52,124 bases of DNA. Source: an uncultured Sunxiuqinia sp. (GTDB taxonomy: Bacteria; Bacteroidota; Bacteroidia; Bacteroidales; Prolixibacteraceae). The DNA is taken from the NCBI RefSeq assembly GCF_947495665.1, contig NZ_CANLZV010000021.1, positions 1 to 52,124 on the forward strand. The letters run 5' to 3'. The stretch's first letter is position 1. Each line of letters starts with the position of its first letter. Positions 18,047 through 25,907 of the stretch are shown piece after piece. The position numbers and the translations under genes are program-made. Below the pieces are notes generated by a model. That model saw only the letters and a program-made list of their open reading frames with translations, was not told the DNA's origin and made no database searches.

Positions 18047-18865
18047 TTAGATGTTTAATCTGTTTATTAAATAAGATTTCATTCCCAAATTAATCTGAAA
18101 TAAATCGGCAACTTCACGATTTGTAAAAGGTAGTGTTTGCAGGTAAGGCTTTGGTCCAAATTCAGTAGCAAGCGGGAATATTTTTGTCCCCAGCATTTTC
18201 TGATGATCTATTATTTTTTGCCACCAGAACAGGTGTTTATCCAGGGCCTCGTTATTTTCAGGCGCAAAGGGATGGTTCACCTGCGGCCCCTGACTGTACC
18301 CAACCCGCGCATGAATATATTTTGTTCTTTTTATGGCTTCGTACATAAGATCATCCTGGCCTTCGAGCAGGCTTTCAGATACACAACACCAGTGCGAAAA
18401 ATCGGCACTGATTTTCAACTCCGGAAGTTCGTCAAAATACAACTTTGCCATTGGGGCCGAATACAAACACCGCCCACGGTGCGTTTCGTGATAAACGTTT
18501 ACACCTGTGTTGGCTGAGATAATTTCTGCTGCCTTGATAATCCGGCAATTGTCTTCGAACGAAAAATAATCTTTACCGGTGTGCGAATTAATAAAAAGCG
18601 GATTGAACGATGCCAGATAGATGAGGTGCCTTTGCAGCTGTTCGATGTATTTTTCTATGCTCTCGTTTGCAAAAGGTATATTTTGCTGGGCAATCAGCAA
18701 CAAATTGTTTTTGCCCAGTAAATCTTTCAGCTTATCGGCATATTCTTCGTTATACGGAATCGACATTTCAACGCCATGATACCCGGAGTCTTTAATTTTT
18801 TTAAAGAAATCGGGCAGGGGAAGGTGCTCATTTCCCCAACGCGGCATGAAATATTTAATTTCCAT
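18047..18865 (-). CDS. Sugar isomerase/epimerase-like TIM-barrel protein (AP-endonuclease 2 family)
   Basis: A 272-residue cytosolic protein of the xylose-isomerase-like TIM-barrel family. GYHGVEMSIPY, FINSHTGKDYFSFED, GVNVYHETHRGRCLYS, LKISADFSHWCCVSE, YIHARVGYSQGPQV and LATEFGPKPY supply Glu, His and Asp residues placed like the divalent-metal ligands of sugar isomerases and epimerases. Members include tagatose-3-epimerases, hydroxypyruvate isomerases and inositol enzymes. It lies 9 bp after the PhyH gene and 33 bp before the permease gene, suggesting early processing of the imported sugar or of a PhyH/radical-enzyme product. The exact reaction is unknown. Confidence 0.75.
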   Translation of the reverse strand: MEIKYFMPRWGNEHLPLPDFFKKIKDSGYHGVEMSIPYNEEYADKLKDLLGKNNLLLIAQQNIPFANESIEKYIEQLQRHLIYLASFNPLFINSHTGKDYFSFEDNCRIIKAAEIISANTGVNVYHETHRGRCLYSAPMAKLYFDELPELKISADFSHWCCVSESLLEGQDDLMYEAIKRTKYIHARVGYSQGPQVNHPFAPENNEALDKHLFWWQKIIDHQKMLGTKIFPLATEFGPKPYLQTLPFTNREVADLFQINLGMKSYLINRLNI

Positions 18866-18874
18866 AATTGTGCA

Positions 18875-19855
18875 TTAATTTACTTCATCCACTTTTAGCT
18901 CTGTCCAGGTAACTCCAAAACGATTGGTTACAGGTTTTCCCACAAAGGTTTCACGCAATTTTTTAAATGCTTCATACGAATTCACCACTTCATCTTTTCG
19001 GGTTTTGCTGCGCACTAAAAAATCGGCGTCGGGGGGGTAGCATGCCGAAGGCACATCAGGATTTATATTCTTTTTTGAAGCTTCCTCAGTCTTTGTTATT
19101 TCTGCATTTGTTGGCAGGCTGGCACTTTGATACCGAAGATCCATACTCCATCTAACGCCTTGGGTTTTGTTCTTAAAACTGGCATGAATTACTTTGTTCG
19201 ACAACAATAAAAGCCCACCTTTAGGAACGGCACATTCTACCCAGTTTTCTTTCGGTACCAGTTCTTCTTTCACAGCTAGGTATTTTCCTGTTTTGTGCAT
19301 TTCGTGCTCCACCACATTTCCTTTATGTGTTCCCGGAATGACAAACAAACATCCGTTATCGGCATTCGTATCAACTAAGGGAATCCACATGGTCATTACC
19401 AGCGAATCGTCGCAGTAAGGCTCGAAATAACCCGAATCCTGGTGCCACGGAACTTCGCCGTAACCATAATTCGGAATTTTTGGACGTAGACGGTAAACCG
19501 AACTTGCAATCAACTCTTCACCACAAAATGTTTCAGCGACATCAAGCAGTTTCGGATTTGATATTAATTCAAAAATAGCCGGGCCATGTAAAATGCCATT
19601 CCAGATTGAAACAGCCAGTTTAGGTGTTTCTGCACTTATTTTGGCCAGCCTTGTTTCAAAAGGTTCATTTGCGTACAAATCCGAAATTTCGCCCTCTGCA
19701 AACAAGTCCTTTGCCCGTTTGTCAATTTCCGAATTCAACTCATCAATTACATCCTGCAGATCACTGTTTTCAATTACTTTCTCCAGAATCAAATATCCGT
19801 TTTCCTTAAAAAACTCCTTTTGTTCTGTCGATATTTCAAGTTGCTTCATACCCAT
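18875..19855 (-). CDS. PhyH-family Fe(II)/2-oxoglutarate dioxygenase
   Basis: A 326-residue phytanoyl-CoA-dioxygenase-like protein. VPWHQDSGYFEPY provides the HxD iron-binding pair, VIHASFKNKTQGVRWSMDLRY supplies the distal iron His and the 2-oxoglutarate-binding Arg, and FVIPGTHKGN is the standard PhyH loop. The family hydroxylates or oxidatively demethylates small molecules using O2. It overlaps no neighbour but lies 18 bp after the radical-SAM activase gene and 9 bp before the TIM-barrel gene. An oxygen-requiring enzyme in one transcript with an oxygen-sensitive glycyl-radical enzyme is odd. Met3 (19849) is an equally good start. Confidence 0.85.
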   Translation of the reverse strand: MGMKQLEISTEQKEFFKENGYLILEKVIENSDLQDVIDELNSEIDKRAKDLFAEGEISDLYANEPFETRLAKISAETPKLAVSIWNGILHGPAIFELISNPKLLDVAETFCGEELIASSVYRLRPKIPNYGYGEVPWHQDSGYFEPYCDDSLVMTMWIPLVDTNADNGCLFVIPGTHKGNVVEHEMHKTGKYLAVKEELVPKENWVECAVPKGGLLLLSNKVIHASFKNKTQGVRWSMDLRYQSASLPTNAEITKTEEASKKNINPDVPSACYPPDADFLVRSKTRKDEVVNSYEAFKKLRETFVGKPVTNRFGVTWTELKVDEVN

Positions 19856-19873
19856 TCGTTTTAAATTATTAGA

Positions 19874-20830
19874 CTACTTCTGAACAAATCCGGAAATTTT
19901 AATTTTTAGTCCGGCATTATCGTCCCTGAACTTCTCGATACGTTTATAATCTGCCAAATCAGATTTAGCTTGGCCCAAACTCCATGTCTTATTCAGCCGC
20001 TCGTATTTATCTTCGCAGATATCGTTAAACAAATTCATTTCCCATTCGGTAAACAGCGCTTTATATTTATCGGAAATCAGTTTTGCAATAGAATTTAAAT
20101 TTTCAGCTCCATCAGTGGCTCCTGGAATAATGGGGGTTCTGAACTGTAATTCAGGACCATCATTTTTCGATTTATAAGCGATTATCCAGTGCAGCGATTT
20201 TAGTATTTTAGAAATGCCCCGTCCTGTCCACTTTATGGCCGGTTCTTCTTCCAGTATTTTTAAATCGAAAAACACCAAGTCGGTAAACGGAATAATCTTT
20301 TCAAGTGCCATATCTGAAATTTGGCCCGAAGTATCGAACGCCGTGTGAATACCCGCTTCTCTGCATTTTTCGAAAAGCCGGCCTACAAATTCCGGATAAG
20401 TCCCGGGCTCTCCTCCGGTAACTGTTACTCCGCCTCCCGAGGCATCAATAAACGGTTTGTCTTTTAGCAAACGATTAAAAACTTCATCAACCGAATAATC
20501 TTCACCAATCTTTTCGATAGCTTTCGACGGACAGGCGTCGGCGCACCGGTAACACCCCTCGCATTTATTCCGGTCTACTTCAATTTTACCATCCTTTTGC
20601 GAAAGGGCAGAATTGGGACAGGCAAGAATACAACTTGTACAGTCAATACATTTAGAATGAATAACCCAGATCTCTTTTTTCGATGAAATACCTTCGGGGT
20701 TGTGGCACCACAAACAATTTAGGGGGCAGCCTTTTAAATAAACCACAGTGCGGTATCCCGGACCGTTGTGTGTGTTCAACGATTCAATTTTAAATATCCT
20801 GCCTTTTATCTCTTTGTTTGCCACTTGCAT
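19874..20830 (-). CDS. Glycyl-radical enzyme activase (radical SAM, with two-cluster ferredoxin insert)
   Basis: A 318-residue radical-SAM enzyme that would install the glycyl radical in the adjacent enzyme. GPGYRTVVYLKGCPLNCLWCHNP carries the CxxxCxxC cluster motif. CIDCTSCILACP and CEGCYRCADACP form two additional 4Fe-4S ferredoxin-type sites, as in activases of dehydratase-type glycyl-radical enzymes rather than short PflA. GGGVTVTGGEPGTYPEF is the SAM-binding GGE segment, and FDTSGQ follows. It starts 13 bp after its partner's stop. The partner is unambiguous; the substrate of the pair is not. Confidence 0.93.
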   Translation of the reverse strand: MQVANKEIKGRIFKIESLNTHNGPGYRTVVYLKGCPLNCLWCHNPEGISSKKEIWVIHSKCIDCTSCILACPNSALSQKDGKIEVDRNKCEGCYRCADACPSKAIEKIGEDYSVDEVFNRLLKDKPFIDASGGGVTVTGGEPGTYPEFVGRLFEKCREAGIHTAFDTSGQISDMALEKIIPFTDLVFFDLKILEEEPAIKWTGRGISKILKSLHWIIAYKSKNDGPELQFRTPIIPGATDGAENLNSIAKLISDKYKALFTEWEMNLFNDICEDKYERLNKTWSLGQAKSDLADYKRIEKFRDDNAGLKIKISGFVQK

Positions 20831-20843
20831 TCCTGTTCTCCTG

Positions 20844-23117
20844 TTACAAGCTTTTATAATTTACCCGTTCAATAAATTCTTTCTGAAATCGTTTGTCCAT
20901 ACTTACAAAATGGCTCGAATACCCGGTTACTTTAACGTTTATATCGTGATAAGCCGGATTATCGTTGTCGTGCATTGCTTCTTCAAGCACCTTTAAATCA
21001 ACTAGGTTAAAGTTAATTTGCACACCTCCTTTTTTGAAGAACGCAACAGAAAAGGCTTCCATCATTTTATCTTTTTCAACACCGGCCTTAAAGAAATCGG
21101 GAGTTAATTCAATTTGGAAAGAGCCACCCTGGTATTTTGCAAAATCCAATTTTGTGAACGAATTTACCGTGGCAGCTATACCATTATTATTACGTCCGTG
21201 CATCGGGTTCATTCCATGGGCTAGAGGTTCTTTTGCCAAGCGTCCATCGGGAGTTGCCCCCAACATTGGCCCAGCATAAGTGTGCCCCATGTACTGGAAA
21301 AGTGACGGGCGAAAAGGGAAACCTTTGTTGTTTCTTTTGCTCTCTAACACTTCTCTTACCTGCTCCGAAACCCAAACAGCCATTTCATCAGCCCCATCGA
21401 GGTCATTGCCAAATTTGGGCACATTCAGAAAGTGTTGTCTCATTACTTCGTTATCTTTCCAATCGTTGTTTATGGCGTTCTGCAAGTCAGCCAGCGAATA
21501 TCTGTTTTGCTCAAAAACGAGTTCTTTAATTGCATAAACAGAATCGGCAACATTGGGAACTCCCAGAACATTTACCGAAGTAAAATTGTAACGTACAGCA
21601 TCTTTGTCGGTGCAATCTTTTCCTTTTTCAATACAATCGTACATGCAAAACGAGGTTACCATTTCGGGCCATACTTTTGCCTGCCAATCGTAGGTTGAGT
21701 TTTTAAATTTCACCAGGGCATCGGCAGTTCGATCTACTTCATGGCAATACATCTCCCAAAACTCATCGAATGTTTTGGTGTCGTTTTCTATTGCGGCGGC
21801 AATTGCTCTTTGCATAGGCTTTACCAGCACCAAACTGTTTACATCCTGGTCGTTATATTCGGTACCTACTCCGCAATACCACTGACAACCACTATATGCC
21901 ACATTCCATGCATCTTCTTCTCGGTACCCGCTTCGCACTTCACTAGCCTTTAGTACATCGTAATTTACAAGAATCGGGACTCCGCAACCATGACGCGTTA
22001 AGACATCATTGGCATAGCGGTAAAAATCCTTGTCCATATCGTCATGCCACATTACCCCCATATGATTGATTCCGCCAACCAAATCGTATGCTTCCAGACA
22101 CACCCAGCTCATTTCATTTGTGGCATCTGACAAATCCTTTAATCGTCCGCCAAGGGCAGTGTAACTGCCATATTTAATATACATTTCGCCCACCAGTTCA
22201 CGGGCCATTTGTCGGGTAATTTTTCCTTCGGAAATATCTTTCTGATAAAACGGTTGTAAAAGCTGGTCAGTGCGTCCGTAGCCGTTTCCATGACCATGCA
22301 TCCGTTCAGCTACCTGGAAAAACCATATCCACTGAACTGCCTCGTGAAGAGTTTGTGGTGCGCGTTCCGATAAGTTCTCGCATACTTCGGCAATGGAAAG
22401 ATAAAGATCGATCTGTTTGGAATCGGAAGATTTACTCGCTTTATCCCTTGCAGCGTAGGCATGACGTTTGATAAAACGCTGAATGGAAAGCGCAATAATT
22501 TCGGAGCCATTTAAATAGTTTACCTTTTCAGTTTCTCCTGCTTTCTCAAATTTGGCAATATTGTTTCTTACCTTTTCAAGTAATCCGTTCCAACCTAAAC
22601 TCAGGCCAATGCTTAAATCGGGGCAGGTATGTGTAAAGCTTATTCCACCTGCTCCCAGTTCGCGTGCATCAAAACCAGCATCGCGCTGTTCCTGTGGGTA
22701 TTGAAAGAATCGTGCTTCATCCAACTGCCAGTGAAATTCTCCAACGATCAGTTCATTCTCATGAACTTCTGCAGGACTGTTATCGATAAAATAAACATAG
22801 TCTTGCGCCCAGTTTAAAGGCGTATATTCAAACTTACCTTGCTTCGAAGGCATTTCTTTTGCTTTTGGGAATGGTATACCTACATCAACACGTGCATTGT
22901 GGTCGCCAATATTAATGCGGTGATCAACATCGCAGGCATGTTCGCCGGTTGCAGGCGAAAACGACGCGGCTTCGCCCGACCAGTGATAAACCAGAAACTC
23001 AGCATTATCGCAATACAAATCCCGTTTTTTTTCGATTACTAATTTTAGCCTACGGGCAATCAATGCTTTCATCCTGGCATCCGGCACAAATTTCTGATTT
23101 ACATTTGTTTCCTTCAT
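20844..23117 (-). CDS. Glycyl-radical enzyme of unassigned class (PFL/dehydratase superfamily)
   Basis: A 757-residue glycyl-radical enzyme. The C-terminal loop INVKVTGYSSHFVSM places the radical Gly at residue 732, close to the usual distance from the end. The cysteine loop is AYSGCQWYCGVG, with Cys411 aligned to the thiyl-radical Cys and a second Cys at 415. In dehydratase/eliminase members the loop reads GCVEP and the Glu acts as base; here Q-W replaces V-E, and it is not the CC of pyruvate formate-lyase either. The substrate class is therefore open. It is the first gene of the long fucose-related operon, divergent from the AraC regulator. Activity needs anaerobiosis and the adjacent activase. 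Confidence 0.9.
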   Translation of the reverse strand: MKETNVNQKFVPDARMKALIARRLKLVIEKKRDLYCDNAEFLVYHWSGEAASFSPATGEHACDVDHRINIGDHNARVDVGIPFPKAKEMPSKQGKFEYTPLNWAQDYVYFIDNSPAEVHENELIVGEFHWQLDEARFFQYPQEQRDAGFDARELGAGGISFTHTCPDLSIGLSLGWNGLLEKVRNNIAKFEKAGETEKVNYLNGSEIIALSIQRFIKRHAYAARDKASKSSDSKQIDLYLSIAEVCENLSERAPQTLHEAVQWIWFFQVAERMHGHGNGYGRTDQLLQPFYQKDISEGKITRQMARELVGEMYIKYGSYTALGGRLKDLSDATNEMSWVCLEAYDLVGGINHMGVMWHDDMDKDFYRYANDVLTRHGCGVPILVNYDVLKASEVRSGYREEDAWNVAYSGCQWYCGVGTEYNDQDVNSLVLVKPMQRAIAAAIENDTKTFDEFWEMYCHEVDRTADALVKFKNSTYDWQAKVWPEMVTSFCMYDCIEKGKDCTDKDAVRYNFTSVNVLGVPNVADSVYAIKELVFEQNRYSLADLQNAINNDWKDNEVMRQHFLNVPKFGNDLDGADEMAVWVSEQVREVLESKRNNKGFPFRPSLFQYMGHTYAGPMLGATPDGRLAKEPLAHGMNPMHGRNNNGIAATVNSFTKLDFAKYQGGSFQIELTPDFFKAGVEKDKMMEAFSVAFFKKGGVQINFNLVDLKVLEEAMHDNDNPAYHDINVKVTGYSSHFVSMDKRFQKEFIERVNYKSL

Positions 23118-23139
23118 TATTCTTGTTGATATTTTGACG

Positions 23140-23194
23140 ATCTAAACTATTTAGATAATTTTACACAATCAAATCTACACATTAACAAGTAGAT
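23140..23194. promoter_or_regulatory. Divergent control region: inverted repeats and minus-strand promoter
   Basis: In the 121-bp gap between the glycyl-radical and araC genes, ATCTAAA/TTTAGAT (23140-23156, 3-bp spacer) is a perfect inverted repeat. ATCTAC/GTAGAT (23173-23194, 10-bp spacer) is a second one sharing the ATCTA half-site. A minus-strand TAGATTTG (23177-23170) fits the Bacteroidota -7 box TAnnTTTG, while no TTTG lies at the right distance for a -33 box. The GTAGAT half-site falls near that position, as expected for activator-dependent transcription by the AraC-family protein. No experimental start is known. Confidence 0.5.
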
Positions 23195-23238
23195 ATAAAA
23201 TAAACAAAACAAACCTAAAACTATACTATCTTAACTTT

Positions 23239-24066
23239 ATGGCAGCAGATTCGTTTGAATGTAAATTGATATCAGGGGGATTTAACCATTGCGACAGCTC
23301 GTGGAACAAAAGCAGTGATGAACTCGACCGGTGTTTTAAAATTTATAATCCGGTAAGCGGGAATGCAATAATCAATGTAGATAATACCGAGTACCTCATC
23401 CAGGCAGGTAATATCTATTTTATTTCAGGATTCAATATAAAATCCCAAAAGTGCACCTCTTTTATGGATATTTACTGGCTGCATTTTATCCCGGCTTCGC
23501 TTTATTTACGGCAGGTACTATTAAGTTCTAGTTCCGTTCATATCTGGGAAACAACCGACTTCCCTTTTATGAATGATTTTAACAAATTCATACAAAAGAT
23601 ATTTGGGAACAACAATCCCATTACATCCCATGTTCCACTTCTACCCTATTCGTATGAAGAAGCAAAAATTCATAGCTTTGTTTTGAATATTATCGCAGAC
23701 ATCTTACAAACGACACAGGCCATGGACGACTCTACCTCGCTGGAAATAAAAAAAATGGAACCTTCCATAAACTTTATGAACAGTGAGTTTAGAAAGAATC
23801 CTGCACTTGAAGAAATTGCATCCAAATCAGCTCTATCTCCCAATTATTTTCACCGTATTTTTAAACGAAATTTTGGGATCACACCTTTAAATTATATGAT
23901 AAGACTGCGAATGGAACTGGCCATAAAGCTGCTTACCGCAACCGACAAAAGTGTAAAAGAGGTAGCATACGATACTGGTTATCAGAACGAATTTTATTTT
24001 TATCGCCAATTTAAAAAACAGTATAATTACAGTCCGGGCAAACTTAAAAAAGTGAGACCTTTCTAA
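23239..24066 (+). CDS. AraC-family transcriptional regulator
   Basis: A 275-residue regulator with an N-terminal cupin-like sensor (~10-120, with NAIINVDNTEYLIQAGNIYFIS) and a C-terminal double helix-turn-helix (~175-270). The HTH part includes LEEIASKSALSPNYFHRIFKRNFG and VKEVAYDTGYQNEFYFYRQFKK, standard AraC/XylS features. It is transcribed divergently from the glycyl-radical/fucosidase operon and is its likely local activator, responding to a sugar or pathway intermediate. The N-terminal domain resembles sugar sensors, but the ligand is not deducible. Confidence 0.93.
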   Translation: MAADSFECKLISGGFNHCDSSWNKSSDELDRCFKIYNPVSGNAIINVDNTEYLIQAGNIYFISGFNIKSQKCTSFMDIYWLHFIPASLYLRQVLLSSSSVHIWETTDFPFMNDFNKFIQKIFGNNNPITSHVPLLPYSYEEAKIHSFVLNIIADILQTTQAMDDSTSLEIKKMEPSINFMNSEFRKNPALEEIASKSALSPNYFHRIFKRNFGITPLNYMIRLRMELAIKLLTATDKSVKEVAYDTGYQNEFYFYRQFKKQYNYSPGKLKKVRPF

Positions 24067-24264
24067 ATCCTCCAGATTTGATCCTGAAATTTCTTAGAGA
24101 TACCAATATAGAATGCATTCGGATCAGTTTAAATTTCTGGTAAGTAAAAATTATTCTCATCTTTACTTTGTATTTTTTTCATTAGTCTCCATTAAAAGTA
24201 AATTATCTGTCCAGTCATTTTTCAGCCCCACCCTGTATGACTACTTTTGATTAACCACAAAAAA

Positions 24265-24408
24265 ATGGGAAAACATCATGTAGCAGAGCGATATGTAAAA
24301 AAGTTTATCACCTGGCTTAAGAAGGGGATAAAAGCGTATACAATCATTAAATTTAACAACTTTAAACTCAGCAAATCCTTAGGTGTCCCTTCAACAAAAC
24401 GATCATGA
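24265..24408 (+). CDS. Short basic ORF, 47 residues, doubtful
   Basis: ATG at 24265 to TGA at 24408, with 11 Lys among 47 residues (VKKFITWLKKGIKAYTIIK). No family is recognised. It sits in the 391-bp gap between the AraC gene and the IS110 transposase, an interval that may include the left end of the element. It may be non-coding. Besides this ORF the gap shows no clear promoter, terminator or RNA gene. Confidence 0.2.
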   Translation: MGKHHVAERYVKKFITWLKKGIKAYTIIKFNNFKLSKSLGVPSTKRS

Positions 24409-24457
24409 TTCAGAGGAATCACCAACAGAAATGAAAGTGAATTAACTTGCGGTATCT

Positions 24458-25102
24458 ATGTACCAATATAATTTTCACACTATGTCATCAGCTGTTGAAG
24501 AGTTCCCACGAATCATTGAGCGTGGCTGTGGACTTGATGTTCATCAAGGCACAGTTTTAGCCAATATCAAAGGTAAAGATATTATTGAACGTACGGTAAC
24601 CTTTGCCACCTTCACTGAAGACCTTGAACGATTGGTTTGCTTTCTTCAAGACGAAGGAGTTACCCAAATTGCGATGGAGAGCACCGGGATATATTGGAAA
24701 CCGGGTTATTATGTATTAGAGGAATATTTTGAGATTTTTTTGTGCAATGCCCGTCATATTAAAAATGTTCCGGGACACAAAACAGATAAGAAAGACAGCG
24801 AGTGGATCGCCAAACTTTTATTAAGCGGATTACTGAAAGGAAGTTTTATTTCCCGTGAAGAGATTCGCCAGTTTCGCGATTTACATCGCCATCGCCGTAA
24901 GTTAATCAGCCAGCGGACCGCAGAAAAGAACAGGCTTCAGAATATACTCGAAGATGCCAACATCAAACTGAGTAGTGTTGTAAGTGATGTTTTTGGAAAA
25001 ACAGGAACTGCCATTATTTATGCACTGGTCGCAGGGGAAAGAAATCCGACAAAACTGGCCGGTTTGGCAAATGGCTCATTGGTTAAAAGAAAGCCGAATT
25101 GA
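24458..25102 (+). pseudogene. IS110 transposase, N-terminal half (frameshifted)
   Basis: 214 codons covering the RuvC-like DEDD domain: Asp27 (GLDVHQ), Glu74 (AMESTGIYW), Asp110 and Asp113 (HKTDKKDSEWIAKLL). The frame ends at TGA (25100-25102) in LVKRKPN, where continuation in the -1 frame gives AELKKALYGRITEHH and leads directly into the second half. IS110 transposases are normally one ~340-410-residue protein. The break is either an inactivating single-base deletion or a programmed -1 shift at the AAAAGAAAG tract; the former is simpler. Met9 (24482) is an alternative start. Confidence 0.85.
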
Positions 25103-25710
25103 AAAAAGCATTGTATGGGCGTATAACCGAACATCATACTTTCATATTACAACTGATTCTTTCATCTATTGAGCATATCAATCATCAAATTGCTTTGATA
25201 GAAAACCAAATAGACAAGCATCTAATTCCCATGCAAGAAGAGGTGGAACTGCTGCAAACAATCCCCGGAGTATCCGCGCAAATAGCCACGGGCATTCTGG
25301 CTGAAATCGGAAACGAAATGGAACATTTCCCCTCACATAAGTCACTGGCCTCCTGGGCAGATGTTTGTCCGGGGAATAACGAAAGTACCGGCAAGAAGTA
25401 CTCCTCCAAAATCACACATGGTAATAAATACCTGAAAACAACTCTTGTTGAAGCTGCATTGGGCGCATCTCATTCGAAAGACTGCCTGATGGCTGCCAAA
25501 CATAAGGCGATTGCCGCCAGAAGAGGAAGTAAGAAAGTAAACATTGCAATAGAACATAAAATCCTGACGGCTTCTTACTTCATCCTTCGAGACAAGACTC
25601 CTTACATTCAAAATAGCCAGAATAAAAATATTGCAGAGCAGCGTAGATTGAAAAAAATTGAGCGATTGGAAAAGCAGTTAAGAAACCTGAAAAGCGTCTC
25701 ATTCAATTAA
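25099..25710 (+). pseudogene. IS110 transposase, C-terminal half (frameshifted)
   Basis: 203 codons carrying the helical linker and the Transposase_20 domain: LLQTIPGVSAQIATGILAEIG and FPSHKSLASWADVCPGNNESTGKK. The conserved catalytic Ser is probably Ser96 of this frame (NNESTGKK). The 4-bp overlap with the first half and exact domain continuity show that both derive from one gene. The ATG at 25099 is likely not a natural start. Confidence 0.85.
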
Positions 25711-25847
25711 AAGGTCGTCTTTTTTTGGTGGTAAGTCCCCGGAAATAAAACTGACAACAGACGTTAAGAACCAACAGTTGTTGCCAAATAGAGCACGTGG
25801 GAAAAATTATACTTTGATTTTTATCGCTTACAGAAGAGACTTTCAAC

Positions 25848-25886
25848 AAAAAAACGGAATGCCTGCAGTTGAGACATCCCGTTTTT
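25848..25886 (-). terminator. Terminator of the kdgK-kdgA-TRAP operon
   Basis: Arms ACGGAATG (25854-25861) and CATCCCGT (25875-25882) pair, flanked by an A run on the left and a T run on the right. On the minus-strand RNA the one imperfect pair is a U-G wobble, while on the plus strand it is A-C, so it fits the minus-strand operon ending at 25908 best. It may also stop transcripts leaving the IS element. Confidence 0.75.
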
Positions 25887-25907
25887 GTAGAGCTTATTCT
25901 ATACTAA

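Larger units (their letters stand above)
24409..25848 (+). mobile_element. IS110-family insertion sequence (ends not resolved)
   Basis: The transposase identifies an IS110/IS1111-family element. These elements lack classical terminal inverted repeats and usually make no target duplication, so the borders cannot be fixed by eye; the stated limits are the flanking non-coding DNA up to the next terminator. The family encodes a guide (bridge/seek) RNA in a non-coding end. Candidates are the ~390 bp upstream of the transposase and the ~140 bp downstream (25711-25848), which contains an imperfect palindrome around CAACAGTTGTTG. The interior transposase is frameshifted. Confidence 0.6.

Noticed and set aside
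20844-23117. B12-independent propanediol dehydratase for fucose fermentation
   Set aside because: Attractive in a fucose locus, but the GCVEP loop with its catalytic Glu is absent, so this class was not assigned.
11718-23117. Complete L-fucose catabolic pathway
   Set aside because: No fucose isomerase, fuculokinase or fuculose-phosphate aldolase was found, so only uptake and unusual processing are supported.
24265-24408. 47-residue basic ORF as a confirmed gene
   Set aside because: No family, no clear ribosome-binding site, and it lies in DNA that may be an IS end; kept only as a low-confidence entry.
25711-25848. A defined bridge RNA at the right end of the IS110 element
   Set aside because: A short palindrome is present, but borders and a two-loop fold could not be established by eye.
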